Shown piece after piece: positions 26,619 through 35,806 of a DNA stretch of 64,000 nt. Each line of letters begins with the position of its first letter. Positions within the stretch are counted from its first letter, which is position 1. Origin of the DNA: Nocardioides palaemonis (GTDB lineage Bacteria; Actinomycetota; Actinomycetes; Propionibacteriales; Nocardioidaceae); the NCBI RefSeq assembly GCF_018275325.1, contig NZ_JAGVQR010000001.1:1240001-1304000 (forward strand), written 5' to 3'. The notes beneath the pieces are model-generated. The model made no database searches. It worked only from the letters and a program-made list of their open reading frames with translations, and was not told the DNA's origin. Position numbers and translations under genes: made by a program.

Positions 26619-27707
26619 ATGTCCGACACCCAGCAGCACGCGTCCGCACCGGCCTCCGGAGCCCAGAGCCTCGCCGTCATCCCCGGCGACGGCATCGGCC
26701 CGGAGGTGACCGCCGAGGCCTTCAAGGTCCTGGAGGTCGCCTCGCCGGTGAAGCTCGAGCCCACGCGCTACGACCTCGGCGCGGAGCGCTACCTCGCCAC
26801 CGGCGAGGTGCTCCCGGACTCGGTGCTCGCGGAGATCCGCGGGCACGACGCGATCCTGCTCGGGGCGGTCGGCGGCAAGCCCAACGACCCGAACCTGCCG
26901 CCGGGCATCCTCGAGCGCGGGCTGCTGCTGCGGCTGCGCTTCGAGCTCGACCACTACGTCAACCTCCGTCCGTCGCGCCTGTTCCCCGGCACGGCCTCAC
27001 CCCTGGCCGACGACGTGCTGGCGAAGGGCGACATCGACTTCGTGGTGGTCCGCGAGGGCACCGAGGGCCCCTACACCGGCAACGGCGGCGCGCTGCGCGT
27101 CGGAACGCCGGCCGAGATCGCCACCGAGGTGTCGGTCAACACCGCCTACGGCGTGGAGCGCGTGATCCGCGACGCCTTCGCCCGCGCCGAGAAGCGCCCG
27201 CGCAGGAAGGTCACGCTGGTCCACAAGACCAACGTGCTCGTCAACGCCGGGTCGCTGTGGTGGCGGCTGTTCGAGCAGGTCGCCGCGGAGCACCCCGACG
27301 TGACCACCGACTACATCCACATCGACGCGGCCATGATCTTCATGGTCACCGACCCCGCCCGCTTCGACGTCGTCGTCACCGACAACCTCTTCGGCGACAT
27401 CGTCACCGACCTCGCCGCCGCCATCACCGGCGGCATCGGCCTGGCCGCCTCCGGCAACGTCAACCCCGACCGGACGGCCCCCTCGATGTTCGAGCCGGTC
27501 CACGGCTCCGCGCCCGACATCGCCGGCCAGCAGAAGGCCGACCCGACCGCTGCGATCCTCTCCGGAGCGCTGCTCCTCGACCACCTCGGCCACGCGGACG
27601 CCGCCGCCGCGATCGAGGAGGCGGTGCTCGCCGACCTCCGCGAGCGCACGCCGGGCACGACCCGTCGTACGAGCGAGGTCGGCGACGCGATCGCGGCCCG
27701 CCTCTAG
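26619..27707 (+). CDS. leuB: 3-isopropylmalate dehydrogenase
   Basis: NAD-dependent oxidative decarboxylation of 3-isopropylmalate in leucine synthesis. 362 residues. Visible: [18 protein letters not shown] at the N-terminus, the catalytic Tyr in [12 protein letters not shown], Lys in [10 protein letters not shown], and metal-binding Asp residues in [14 protein letters not shown] short N-terminal extension ([17 protein letters not shown]) precedes the first strand. leuA and leuCD are not in the window. Confidence 0.95.
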   Translation: MSDTQQHASAPASGAQSLAVIPGDGIGPEVTAEAFKVLEVASPVKLEPTRYDLGAERYLATGEVLPDSVLAEIRGHDAILLGAVGGKPNDPNLPPGILERGLLLRLRFELDHYVNLRPSRLFPGTASPLADDVLAKGDIDFVVVREGTEGPYTGNGGALRVGTPAEIATEVSVNTAYGVERVIRDAFARAEKRPRRKVTLVHKTNVLVNAGSLWWRLFEQVAAEHPDVTTDYIHIDAAMIFMVTDPARFDVVVTDNLFGDIVTDLAAAITGGIGLAASGNVNPDRTAPSMFEPVHGSAPDIAGQQKADPTAAILSGALLLDHLGHADAAAAIEEAVLADLRERTPGTTRRTSEVGDAIAARL

Positions 27708-27710
27708 CCT
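27705..27710 (+). promoter_or_regulatory. -10 hexamer TAGCCT overlapping the leuB stop
   Basis: TAGCCT lies 6 bases before the GTG at 27717 and contains the leuB TAG stop. Confidence 0.4.
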
Positions 27711-27716
27711 GCTCAC

Positions 27717-28667
27717 GTGGACGACTGGCGGCAGGTCGAGCTCGACGGAGCGACCATCACGGGCCTGCTGGTCGGGCACGTCGAGCAGGCGGTGGCCTAC
27801 GGCTCCCGTGGCGACCGCCCCCTGGCCGTCCTGCTGGACGCGTCCGGGGTGAAGAAGGCCATCACGCCGCTGGGCAGCGGGCCGGTGACCTCGGCCTGCC
27901 ACTACAGCGGGATGTACGACGTCGTGGTGGGCCGCGCCCACCCGGTGCTGACCACCCACGAGTTCTTCGGCGAGCACCTGCCCGGCTGCGGGTGCCACGG
28001 CCGCATCGAGGACTCCACCACCGAGGGTGCGGTCCGCCTGTGGACGGTCTGCGACAGCGACGAGAACGTGCTCGTGCTGACCATCCGCGCCGACGGCTGG
28101 TTGGTCCAGGGCGAGTCCGTCGACGGGAGCCAGGACCCCGGGCGGGGACTGCGCGTCGTCGGCGACGTCGAGGACGTGGACCTGTGGGTCAGCCCGTACA
28201 GCTTCGACGAGATGCTGGTCTCGGGACCGCTCGTGGGCGGCGACGGCCGCACCAGCCTGGTGTGGAGGAGCGGCGCTGCCGGGTGGGTCCCTCATGAGAC
28301 GCCGCGCGCGATGGACGCCGTGACCAGCAACGGCACCCGTCACCTCGCCGGTCACCACGACCTCCACCCGGTGATCTCGGGCGTGGGTCCGGCCTCGGCA
28401 CCTGACGTGGACCTCGACCCCGACTGGCCCCACGTCACCCAGCTCGACCACCACCTCGTCGCGCTGCAGGGCGCCGCCGGTCCCCAGCTCTGGTCGTGGG
28501 CCGAGGACGCCTGGATCCCCGAAGCCCTGCCTCCGGGTCGGCTCAGCGGCGGCGTACGAGCCCAGCCCTGGGACGACGAGTGGCCCGGCGAGACGGTCGA
28601 GGCCGACGACCGGCTCTTCGTGATCATCGACGGCCAGATCTGGCACCGCCCCTACCGGATAGGTTGA
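27717..28667 (+). CDS. Hypothetical protein between leuB and ilvE
   Basis: 316 residues, unrecognised. It is soluble and acidic with regularly spaced Trp residues (DDWRQVELDG, RLWTVCDSD, DGWLVQGES, DLWVSPYS, LVWRSGAAGWVPHE, QLWSWAEDAW, QIWHRPYRIG), suggesting several short beta repeats. A Cys/His cluster HLPGCGCHGRIED occurs near residue 90. GTG start behind a TAGCCT hexamer. Its C-terminal codons overlap the ilvE -10 candidate. No link to branched-chain synthesis is visible beyond position. Confidence 0.7.
   Translation: MDDWRQVELDGATITGLLVGHVEQAVAYGSRGDRPLAVLLDASGVKKAITPLGSGPVTSACHYSGMYDVVVGRAHPVLTTHEFFGEHLPGCGCHGRIEDSTTEGAVRLWTVCDSDENVLVLTIRADGWLVQGESVDGSQDPGRGLRVVGDVEDVDLWVSPYSFDEMLVSGPLVGGDGRTSLVWRSGAAGWVPHETPRAMDAVTSNGTRHLAGHHDLHPVISGVGPASAPDVDLDPDWPHVTQLDHHLVALQGAAGPQLWSWAEDAWIPEALPPGRLSGGVRAQPWDDEWPGETVEADDRLFVIIDGQIWHRPYRIG
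28660..28665 (+). promoter_or_regulatory. -10 hexamer TAGGTT for ilvE, leaderless
   Basis: TAGGTT is 7 bases before the ilvE ATG at 28673. Confidence 0.45.
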
Positions 28668-28672
28668 CCCCC

Positions 28673-29758
28673 ATGCAGATCAGCACCACCGCCAACCCCA
28701 CGCCCGTCGACGACGCCCGGCTCGCCGAGATCCTCGCCAACCCCGGCTTCGGGACCCACTTCACCGACCACATGCTCACGGTGGAGTGGACGCCCGACGC
28801 GGGCTGGCACGCCGCGCGGATCACGCCCTACGGGCCGCTGACCCTCGACCCGGCCACGGCGGTCCTGCACTACGCCCAGGAGACCTTCGAGGGGATGAAG
28901 GCCTACCGCCACGAGGACGGCTCGGTCTGGACGTTCCGTCCCGAGCAGAACGCCGCCCGCATGGTGCGGTCCTCCCAGCGCCTGGCCTTCCCCGAGCTGC
29001 CGGTCGACGACTTCGTGGCGTGCGTCGATGCGCTCGTGGAGGCCGACCAGCGCTGGGTGCCCGACAACGCCGCGTCCGGCGGCGGCGAGAAGTCGCTCTA
29101 CCTGCGCCCGTTCATGTTCGCGTCCGAGACCTTCCTCGGCGTGCGCCCCGCCCAGCACGTGACGTTCATGGTGATCGCCTCGCCCGCGGGTGCGTACTTC
29201 AAGGGCGGCATCAAGCCGGTCAACCTCTGGCTGTCGGAGACCTTCACCCGCGCCGGGCGTGGCGGCATGGGCGCGGCCAAGACCGGCGGCAACTACGCCG
29301 CGTCGCTGGCCGCGCAGCGCGAGGCGATCGAGCAGGGCTGCGACCAGGTCGTCTTCCTCGACGACCAGGAGTTCCGCTACATCGAGGAGCTCGGCGGCAT
29401 GAACCTGTTCTTCGTGCACCGCGACGGCCACGTCGTGACGCCCGAGACCGGGACCATCCTCGAGGGCATCACCCGCGCCTCGATCATCGAGCTCGCCGGC
29501 AAGCTCGGCCACGCGGTCGAGGAGCGCAAGGTCTCCATCGACGAGTGGCGCGACGGCGTCGCCTCCGGCGACATCACCGAGGTCTTCGCCTGCGGCACCG
29601 CCGCCGTAGTCACCCCCGTCGGCGAGCTGCGCTCCCCGAACGGCGTCACCCCGGCCCCGGCCAGCACCGACCTGACCATGCGGATCCGCGAGGCGCTCGT
29701 CGGCATGCAGTTCGGCCGCAGCGAGGACACCTTCGGCTGGATGCACAAGGTCTGCTGA
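28673..29758 (+). CDS. ilvE: Branched-chain amino acid aminotransferase
   Basis: Final transamination of 2-ketoisovalerate, 2-ketoisocaproate and 2-keto-3-methylvalerate with glutamate. 361 residues, PLP fold type IV. The PLP lysine is in AAKTGGNYAASLAAQREA; YAQETFEGMKAYRHEDG and RYIEELGGMNLFFVHRDG are family-typical. ATG at 28673. It completes the branched-chain set together with ilvD, ilvBNC and leuB in this window. Confidence 0.96.
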   Translation: MQISTTANPTPVDDARLAEILANPGFGTHFTDHMLTVEWTPDAGWHAARITPYGPLTLDPATAVLHYAQETFEGMKAYRHEDGSVWTFRPEQNAARMVRSSQRLAFPELPVDDFVACVDALVEADQRWVPDNAASGGGEKSLYLRPFMFASETFLGVRPAQHVTFMVIASPAGAYFKGGIKPVNLWLSETFTRAGRGGMGAAKTGGNYAASLAAQREAIEQGCDQVVFLDDQEFRYIEELGGMNLFFVHRDGHVVTPETGTILEGITRASIIELAGKLGHAVEERKVSIDEWRDGVASGDITEVFACGTAAVVTPVGELRSPNGVTPAPASTDLTMRIREALVGMQFGRSEDTFGWMHKVC

Positions 29759-29841
29759 TCCGCCGACCTCGGCCGATCGGCCGAGGAGGACCGGCCCGCG
29801 GGCCGATCCGGTGGGCGCCGCGCACCGCGAGGCTCGTCCCC

Positions 29842-30513
29842 ATGACGACGACCGCGCCCGCCACCGCCCAGCCGACCACCCGTCCCCGCCGGGACTGGTG
29901 GATCCCGGCGCTCCTGCTGCTGCTCGCCCTCGTGCCGTCCGCGGGCGGCGTCTTCCGGGTGATCGACCTCTCGGGCGGCCGCACCGCGGAGAACGCCCGC
30001 TTCTTCGACCTGCCGGCGCCGATCCTCGTGCACATCCTCGGGGCCACGACGTTCCTGGTCCTGGGCGCGCTGCAGGTGTGGCCGTCCTTCCGGCGCCGGC
30101 GACCGGCGTGGCACCGCTGGAGCGGCCGGGTGCTGGTGCCCGCGGGCATCGCCGGCGGCCTGAGCGGGATGTGGATGGCGGCGTTCTCCGACGTGCCGGC
30201 GCACGACAACACCGCCCTGATGTGGCTGCGGCTGCTCTTCGGCGCCGTCATGGTCGCCGGGCTGGTGCTCGGGCTGGTCGCGATCCGGCGTCGTGACGTC
30301 CGCACCCACCAGCGCTGGATGGCGCGGGCGTACGCCGTGGCGCAGGGAGCCGGCACGCAGGCGCTGTTCCTGGGACCGTGGGTCGCGGTCGTCGGCCAGC
30401 CCTCGGGCAACCCGAAGGCGGTCGTGATGGGCGCCGCCTGGGCGGTCAACCTCGCCGTCGCGGAGTGGCTGGTGCGCCGCTCCGAGCGGCGTCAGTCGAG
30501 CCGACGGGTCTGA
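29842..30513 (+). CDS. DUF2306 domain membrane protein
   Basis: 223 residues with four to six hydrophobic helices. FFDLPAPILVHILGATTFLVLGALQV, RRRPAWHRWSGRVLVPAGI and RRDVRTHQRWMARAYAVAQGAGTQ carry the conserved His residues of DUF2306, a cytochrome-b561-like four-helix family of unknown function. It is convergent with the response-regulator gene, overlapping it by 22 bases. Confidence 0.8.
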   Translation: MTTTAPATAQPTTRPRRDWWIPALLLLLALVPSAGGVFRVIDLSGGRTAENARFFDLPAPILVHILGATTFLVLGALQVWPSFRRRRPAWHRWSGRVLVPAGIAGGLSGMWMAAFSDVPAHDNTALMWLRLLFGAVMVAGLVLGLVAIRRRDVRTHQRWMARAYAVAQGAGTQALFLGPWVAVVGQPSGNPKAVVMGAAWAVNLAVAEWLVRRSERRQSSRRV

Positions 30514-31136
30514 TAGGCCCAGAGCGCGAGCTCGACCCGGTTGCGCACGCCGAGCTTGACCATCAGCGACCCGAGGTGGGTCTTCACGGTGCTCAGCGAG
30601 ACGTGCAGCTCGGCGGCGATCTCGTGGTTGGTCAGCCCCTGCGCGACGACGAGCAGCACGTCCTCCTCGCGCTCGGTCAGCGGCGAGCCCGGCGCGCGCG
30701 GCGCGTCGCGGGTGGCGTACGCGCGGAGCAGCCGGGTCGTCACCGACGGCGCGACGAGCGAGCCGCCGTCCGCCGCGGCCCGCACGGCGTGGGCGAGCAC
30801 CTGCGGCCCGCAGTCCTTGAGCAGGAAGCCGCGCGCTCCGGCCTGGAGCGCGCCGTAGACGTACTCGTCGAGGTCGAAGGTGGTGACCACCACGACGGCC
30901 ATCGGGTCGGCGACCGCTGGGCCGGCCAGCAGCCGGGTCGCCTCGATGCCGTCCATCCGCGGCATCCGGACGTCGAGCAGGCACACGTCGGGCCGCAGCC
31001 GCCGGGCCTGCTCGACGGCGTCGCGGCCGTCGACCGCCTCGGCGACGACCTCGATGTCGTCCTGGGCGCCGAGGATCGTGGCCAGCCCGGTGCGGACGAT
31101 CTCCTGGTCGTCGGCGACCAGCACGCGCAGCGTCAC
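30492..31136 (-). CDS. LuxR/NarL-family response regulator
   Basis: 214 residues. Receiver domain with acidic pocket VADDQE, phospho-acceptor Asp in DVCLLDVRMPRMDG, Thr in VVVVTTFDLDEYVY and Lys in GFLLKDCG; C-terminal LuxR helix-turn-helix LTEREEDVLLVVAQGLTNHEIAAELHVS (recognition part STVKTHLGSLMVKLG). GTG at 31136 overlaps the histidine kinase stop by 4 bases (GTGA), so the pair is translationally coupled. Targets unknown. Confidence 0.93.
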   Translation of the reverse strand: MTLRVLVADDQEIVRTGLATILGAQDDIEVVAEAVDGRDAVEQARRLRPDVCLLDVRMPRMDGIEATRLLAGPAVADPMAVVVVTTFDLDEYVYGALQAGARGFLLKDCGPQVLAHAVRAAADGGSLVAPSVTTRLLRAYATRDAPRAPGSPLTEREEDVLLVVAQGLTNHEIAAELHVSLSTVKTHLGSLMVKLGVRNRVELALWAYQTRRLD

Positions 31137-32266
31137 CAGGCGTCCTCCGCCCGCTCGGGCAGCACCGCGCGGACGGTCCACCCGCCGCCGGTCGCGGGGC
31201 CGGCGACGAGGGTGCCGCCGAGCAGCGCCGCGCGCTCGGTCATGCCGACGATCCCGAAGCCCGCGCCCTGCGGGGGCCGGCCGCGGCCGTCGTCGTGCAC
31301 GGTCAGCTCGACGTCGGTGCCGCGGCGGACGACCCGCACGTCCACCCGGGTCGGGTCGAGCGCGTGCCGCCGGGCGTTGGACACCGCCTCCTGCGCGATC
31401 CGGTGGAGGGCCGCTGCGGTCGTGGGGGAGAGGCCGTCGACGTCGTCGAGGCGGACGTCGACAGCCGGTCCGCCGTCGCCCGCGCCGGCCAGCCCGGCCA
31501 GGTCGTCGAGCGGGCGTTCGGGGACGTCGCCCTCCTCGCGGAGCGCGCGGACGACGGTGCGCGTCTCCGCGAGCGTCCGGCTGGCCTCCTCGTCGATGCG
31601 CCGCAGCGCCCTCTTGGCCGCCTCCGGGTCGGTGTCGGCGACCGCGAGGCCCGCCTGCGCACTGATCGCGATGGCGGTGAGGTGGTGGGCGACCGTGTCG
31701 TGCAGGTCGCGGGCCAGCCGCTCGCGCTCGTCGCGGCGTACGTCGCCGAGCTCGCGCACCTGCAGCACCGCCCGCGACCGGAAGACCGCACCGAGCGCCA
31801 CCGAGGCGACGACGACGGCGAGGCCGCCGACCCGGTCGCCGGTCGAGGTCGTCTGGGTGACCAGCGCGATGCCGGCGACCGCCGCGAAGAGGCCGATCCC
31901 GACGACGGCGTCGCGCCCGCGCGCCCAGCGGGCGAGCGCGAACGGGATCATCAGGGCGGCCACCCCCGCCGTGAGGTCGGCCGGCTGCCTCCCGGAGGCG
32001 ACCCCGACGGCGAGCTGGACGACCGCCATCGCCGAGAAGACCGTGATGGGCACGAGGGTGTGGGTGCGGCGCACGAGCAGCGTGGGCAGCCACACCAGGA
32101 AGGTGGCGAGCGCCACCCACCGCCAGGCTCGGTCGTCCGGGCCGACGACCGTCTCCAGGATGCCGTGGACGGCGAAGTAGACGACGAGCCCGACGTCGAC
32201 CTGCGTGCGTCCGCGCGCGCCCGGAGCCGCGGGCAGGTGCCAGAGCTGGCGCAGGAAGGGAGGCAC
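31133..32266 (-). CDS. Sensor histidine kinase (HisKA_3/NarL-partner type)
   Basis: 377 residues. About five N-terminal membrane helices (VGLVVYFAVHGILETVVG onward) without a large sensor domain, then the phospho-acceptor His in ERLARDLHDTVAHHLTAIAI, and a compact HATPase_c domain with N-box IAQEAVSNARRHA and G-boxes VHDDGRGRPP and GFGIVGMTERAALLGG. GTG at 32266 is chosen because TACGGT sits 6 bases upstream; the apparent VSVIR start further left begins with GTC, which is not a start codon. Confidence 0.9.
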   Translation of the reverse strand: MPPFLRQLWHLPAAPGARGRTQVDVGLVVYFAVHGILETVVGPDDRAWRWVALATFLVWLPTLLVRRTHTLVPITVFSAMAVVQLAVGVASGRQPADLTAGVAALMIPFALARWARGRDAVVGIGLFAAVAGIALVTQTTSTGDRVGGLAVVVASVALGAVFRSRAVLQVRELGDVRRDERERLARDLHDTVAHHLTAIAISAQAGLAVADTDPEAAKRALRRIDEEASRTLAETRTVVRALREEGDVPERPLDDLAGLAGAGDGGPAVDVRLDDVDGLSPTTAAALHRIAQEAVSNARRHALDPTRVDVRVVRRGTDVELTVHDDGRGRPPQGAGFGIVGMTERAALLGGTLVAGPATGGGWTVRAVLPERAEDAW

Positions 32267-32272
32267 GCCTGA

Positions 32273-32278
32273 ACCGTA
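32273..32278 (-). promoter_or_regulatory. -10 hexamer TACGGT for the two-component operon
   Basis: Leftward TACGGT 6 bases before the kinase GTG at 32266. Confidence 0.45.
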
Positions 32279-32327
32279 GTGGCGGGCGAGGTGGTCGCGT
32301 ATCGGCCGGATGACCGAGACGGGTGGG

Positions 32328-33101
32328 TCATCGCGCGACGTCGAGCTGCATCCTTGCTCGGAAGGCCGTGAGGCCTTGCAGGAACTCCCGCGCAGCCTCC
32401 TCGGAGACTGCGGACGGCGGAAGCGCCGAGAGCCACTCGCACAGGCGCCTTCCGTCCACGAAGTGCACCCCGTCGGCCTGGAAGCCCTCCGGCACACCGT
32501 GGCGAGCGGGTCCCCACAGGACGATGCAGGACGTCACCGACACGCTGGTGCGATTCGCTCGCCGTCGACCGTGGGCCTCGGGCTTGAGGAGCGTGCGGGC
32601 GAGCGCCTCGGTGCGGACACGCGCTCGCGCAGCCGACGCAGTCATCGCCGCCACGCTCGCGGTGGTGACCGACGTGTGGAACTTCGAGTCGAGGACGACC
32701 ACGCCACCGTTGCGGGTGATGACCACGTGGTCCAGGTCGCCAGCCCGGAGCGTGATGCTGTCGACCCATCCCCAGACCAGCTTCTTCTTCCTCGCAGCCT
32801 CCAGCTCCGAGCGGGTGTTGTCCTCGCCCCAGCTCCCACGCAGGTGGTGGATCGCGCGCGGCTCGTGGGCGAGGACGGCCGTGTTGAGGAGGTGGAGGAA
32901 GGCGGCTGCCACCGCTGCGTGTGCGAGTCCGATCGCGTACCAGGCGGCTGAGCTCCCGAACCGCACGGCAGCCCATGAGGTGAGCAGCACGAACACAGAG
33001 AGGGCCGAGACCACCAGCAGGACGGGGACTGGGTTGCGTCTGAGCCACGATCGACGCAACCGGCCGAGCTCGCGCTTCGGATAGGACGTGGTTCCGCCCA
33101 T
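32328..33101 (-). CDS. Nuclease-related (NERD) domain membrane protein
   Basis: 257 residues. Two adjacent membrane helices (VPVLLVVSALSVFVLLTSW and AWYAIGLAHAAVAAAFLHLL) precede a NERD-type domain: GEDNTRSELEA, LDHVVITRNGGVVVLDSKFH, where the Asp and the D-S-K triad resemble the restriction-endonuclease-like core. The C-terminal CIVLWGPARHGVPEGF and VHFVDGRRLCEWL strands complete it. Role unknown; NERD proteins are suspected DNA-processing enzymes. ATG at 33101 has a GGGGGAT ribosome-site-like stretch. Confidence 0.82.
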   Translation of the reverse strand: MGGTTSYPKRELGRLRRSWLRRNPVPVLLVVSALSVFVLLTSWAAVRFGSSAAWYAIGLAHAAVAAAFLHLLNTAVLAHEPRAIHHLRGSWGEDNTRSELEAARKKKLVWGWVDSITLRAGDLDHVVITRNGGVVVLDSKFHTSVTTASVAAMTASAARARVRTEALARTLLKPEAHGRRRANRTSVSVTSCIVLWGPARHGVPEGFQADGVHFVDGRRLCEWLSALPPSAVSEEAAREFLQGLTAFRARMQLDVAR

Positions 33102-33183
33102 CGATCCCCCGATCAGTCGTCTGCCGACCGATCTCACCACGCATCCAGCTCAGCCGGACGGAATTGACCCAACTCGAGTCTCC

Positions 33184-34512
33184 TCACGTCCGCCTGGCGA
33201 ACCTGACGTCGCCGTTGGCAAGCCTCTCGGTCGAGAAGGCGGGGTCGTGGGCGCGATGGTGGTGGTGGGAGCAGAGCAGGACGCCGTTGGCGAGGTCGGT
33301 GGGGCCGTCGGCCGACCACGGCACCCAGTGGTGGGCCTCGGACCACGTGCCGGGGATGTCGCAGCCCTCGGCCCGGCAGGTGCGGTCGCGCAGCAGCAGC
33401 GCGCGGCGCTGGGCGGCGGTGAAGAGGCGCTGCGCGCGGCCGAGGTCGAGGACCTCGGAGGCGCCGCCGAGCACGGCGGGGAGGATCCGGGCGTTGCAGG
33501 CGAGCCGCCGGACCTCGCCCGCGCTCAGGTGCTCGCCCGCGCACGGGTCGTGGTGGGCGTCGCTCGGAACTGTCCCGGCGCCGAGCAGGTCACCGGCACC
33601 GATCCCGGACCTGAGCGCGTCGAGGTCGATGGTGATGACGATCGTGGTCGCGTCGCCGCCGTGGACCGGGAGCCGACCGGGGTCCAGGCACTCGAGCAGC
33701 TGGCAGAACGCCTCGCCGAGCCGCCGGGGGTAGGGGAGGCGGGCGACCGGGTCGTGCGCGGTCGCCCCGTCGTCGGGGTCGGGGTCGACGCGGGGGTCGC
33801 GGTCGACGCCCGCAGCGCCGAAGGGGGAGTCGTCGCAGCGCGGGTTGGCGAAGGCCTCGAGGTAGTGGGCGAGCCGCGTGGCAATGGCGTCGGGAAGCAG
33901 CGCCGACAGGCGGGTCGTGCCGTCGCCCTGGCGGCGCAGCGAGACGCGGGTGCGGCGTCGCGCCTCCTGCTCCTGCGCGGCGAGGCGCTGCGCCTCGGCC
34001 TCGTCGGCGACGTGCGGGGCCACGACCGACAGGATGTGGCGCCCGATGCGGGCGAGCTGCTTCGGGGCGAAGCGCGCCGCGTGTCCCACCAGGACCCGCT
34101 CCGCCTCGTCGACGACCTCCGCGGGCACCACGGCTGGCAGGTCCTCGAGGGCGCGGACGACGACGCGCGCCTGCGCCGGCGTCACGTCGCCCGCCCGCAG
34201 GGCAGCGCCCGCCTCGGGGCGACCGCGGTCGAGGGCGGTGGCGAGCCGCAGGTCGGCGCGCGCGTCCTCCGGGCGGAGGCGGGTCTCGTGGGCCAGCCAG
34301 TCCGCCGCGTCGCGCGCGCCGGTCTCCGCGGCGACGTCGGCGGCGTCGGCCATGACACGCAGGCGCAGCTCGGTGACGCGCGACTCGAGCCGCACGAGCT
34401 CACGCAGGGCGTCGGCCTTCTCGGTCGTCGACATGAACGTCGGGTTGGCGTCGACGACCGCTTTGAGCGCGTCGTCGATGAGGCCCGCGGTGGTGATGAT
34501 CGGGTGGGTCAC
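33184..34512 (-). CDS. DUF222/13E12-type HNH endonuclease
   Basis: 442 residues. The N-terminal DUF222 region spans most of the protein (ALRELVRLESRVTELRLRVMAD, DAADWLAHETRLRPEDAR) and the C-terminal HNH motif is complete: CRAEGCDIPGTWSEAHHWVPW followed by NGVLLCSHHHHRAHD. Actinobacteria carry many such genes, often near repeats. Function is not established and its activity may be DNA-targeted. GTG at 34512 is preceded by a purine-rich GAGGAGGCCGCA stretch. Confidence 0.88.
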   Translation of the reverse strand: MTHPIITTAGLIDDALKAVVDANPTFMSTTEKADALRELVRLESRVTELRLRVMADAADVAAETGARDAADWLAHETRLRPEDARADLRLATALDRGRPEAGAALRAGDVTPAQARVVVRALEDLPAVVPAEVVDEAERVLVGHAARFAPKQLARIGRHILSVVAPHVADEAEAQRLAAQEQEARRRTRVSLRRQGDGTTRLSALLPDAIATRLAHYLEAFANPRCDDSPFGAAGVDRDPRVDPDPDDGATAHDPVARLPYPRRLGEAFCQLLECLDPGRLPVHGGDATTIVITIDLDALRSGIGAGDLLGAGTVPSDAHHDPCAGEHLSAGEVRRLACNARILPAVLGGASEVLDLGRAQRLFTAAQRRALLLRDRTCRAEGCDIPGTWSEAHHWVPWSADGPTDLANGVLLCSHHHHRAHDPAFSTERLANGDVRFARRT

Positions 34513-34674
34513 TGCGGCCTCCTCTCGACGACGGTCGATCGTGCGCGTGCACGGTCGAATCACGGTCGTCGCTCCTGGAGGCCCCCAGCTGGGGAGGCAA
34601 TTACATGACCCTCGCGGCTCGCCTCCCCCCACCCCGGCATTCGACTACCCGGAAGTCTCGGAGACGTGAGGACC

Positions 34675-34703
34675 ACGCTACGCCACTCACACACTTTTCG
34701 CAA
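34675..34703 (-). promoter_or_regulatory. Promoter candidate for the HNH gene
   Basis: Leftward TTGCGA, 17 bases, TAGCGT, about 160 bases upstream of the GTG. The spacer between also contains the 12-bp palindrome CCCCAGCTGGGG near 34582. Confidence 0.4.
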
Positions 34704-34787
34704 GGGTGTTCGTAGCCTGTGCAGAGAGTGGCGCAGGCCAACGAGGCCCACGAGGCCCACGCTCGCGTCGCGATGACCGCTGCCGAC

Positions 34788-35714
34788 CTAACCCTGGCGC
34801 CAGGGCGTCAGGTCGAGGCCCGGGTAGCGCTGCGCGACGCCCTCGAGCGTCTCGTCCGTCCAGTACGCGTGCCCCGGCTCGGGGAACCCGAGGAGAGCCA
34901 GCTCGCGGGGACCGGCCTGGTCGACGAAGGCGTACCAGTGGTCGTCGTGGCTGCGGTCGGCCCAGGCGTGGCGCTGCGCCCACTCCGCGGCAGCGGGCCG
35001 ATAGCTGACGTGCATGGTGAACCGCGCGCCCCGGGGCTGCGTGATCGCCGATCCGCGGTGCACGGTCTGCGGCTGGAACGCCACGACCGTCCCGGGCGGC
35101 CCGGTCGCCGGGACCTCGAGCTCGTAGAGGTCCGGCCGTCCCGTCGAGACGAAGGCGTCGGCGTCGGCGTCGGCGTCGGCAGGGTCGGAGCGCGGGAAGA
35201 AGTTCGGCCGCGCCGGGAGCGCGTCGGTGACCTCCGAGCGGCGCACCATCCGCGGCGCCCCGAGCTCGACGGTCACCTCCGAGAGGAAGACGAAGACCTC
35301 GAGCTGGCGGAACTGCGGTGCGCTCGACGGCGTGAGGATCGTGTGGTTGAGGTAGTCGCGGTGCAGGTCCTGGTCGTAGTCGGCCGCACCCTCGTACTTC
35401 CCCCAGGCCTCGGCCGAGTAGAGGCGGACGTCCGGGGTGGCGAGCAGGGTCGTCGCGAGCTCGCGCATCGCCTCGCTGACGGGCACCCGGCTGACCGCGA
35501 GGCTGGCGAACGGGAAGGCGTCGATGCCGTCGAACCCGTCGCCGACGAAGCGCGCGTTGCGCTCCGGGTCGACGCCGTCGTGGAAGTCGTCCGCCGACGG
35601 GAAGAGGTCGCCGAGCCCGGCGACGGCCGGCTCGAGGACCTCGGGCGGGAGGTACGCCGGCAGCACCACGTAGCCGTCGTCGATCCAGGTCTGCCGCGCG
35701 CGGTCGAGGTCCAT
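34788..35714 (-). CDS. Phytanoyl-CoA dioxygenase (PhyH) family protein
   Basis: 308 residues, Fe(II)/2-oxoglutarate oxygenase fold. Iron ligands: His and Asp of DLHRDYLNHTI near residue 118 and the distal His of FQPQTVHRGSA; 2OG-binding Arg expected in PRGARFTMHVSYR. An Ala-Asp tract (ADADADADA) occurs near residue 180, encoded by a short GTCGGC repeat in the DNA. Substrate unknown. It is divergent from the arsR gene. Confidence 0.82.
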   Translation of the reverse strand: MDLDRARQTWIDDGYVVLPAYLPPEVLEPAVAGLGDLFPSADDFHDGVDPERNARFVGDGFDGIDAFPFASLAVSRVPVSEAMRELATTLLATPDVRLYSAEAWGKYEGAADYDQDLHRDYLNHTILTPSSAPQFRQLEVFVFLSEVTVELGAPRMVRRSEVTDALPARPNFFPRSDPADADADADAFVSTGRPDLYELEVPATGPPGTVVAFQPQTVHRGSAITQPRGARFTMHVSYRPAAAEWAQRHAWADRSHDDHWYAFVDQAGPRELALLGFPEPGHAYWTDETLEGVAQRYPGLDLTPWRQG

Positions 35715-35770
35715 GCGTCGGTTCTACGCGCGCGGCGCGGGCGTGCGCACCCGAATTGTGGCCGTCGTCC

Positions 35771-35800
35771 TTGACAGGCAAGTGAGCACTTGCCTAACGT
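35771..35800 (+). promoter_or_regulatory. arsR-VOC promoter with embedded 20-bp operator
   Basis: TTGACA (35771-35776), 18 bases, TAACGT (35795-35800), 6 bases before the GTG: a leaderless promoter. AGGCAAGTG (35776-35784) and CACTTGCCT (35787-35795) form a perfect inverted repeat filling the spacer, ideally placed for repression by the ArsR protein. Confidence 0.75.
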
Positions 35801-35806
35801 TCCGGC

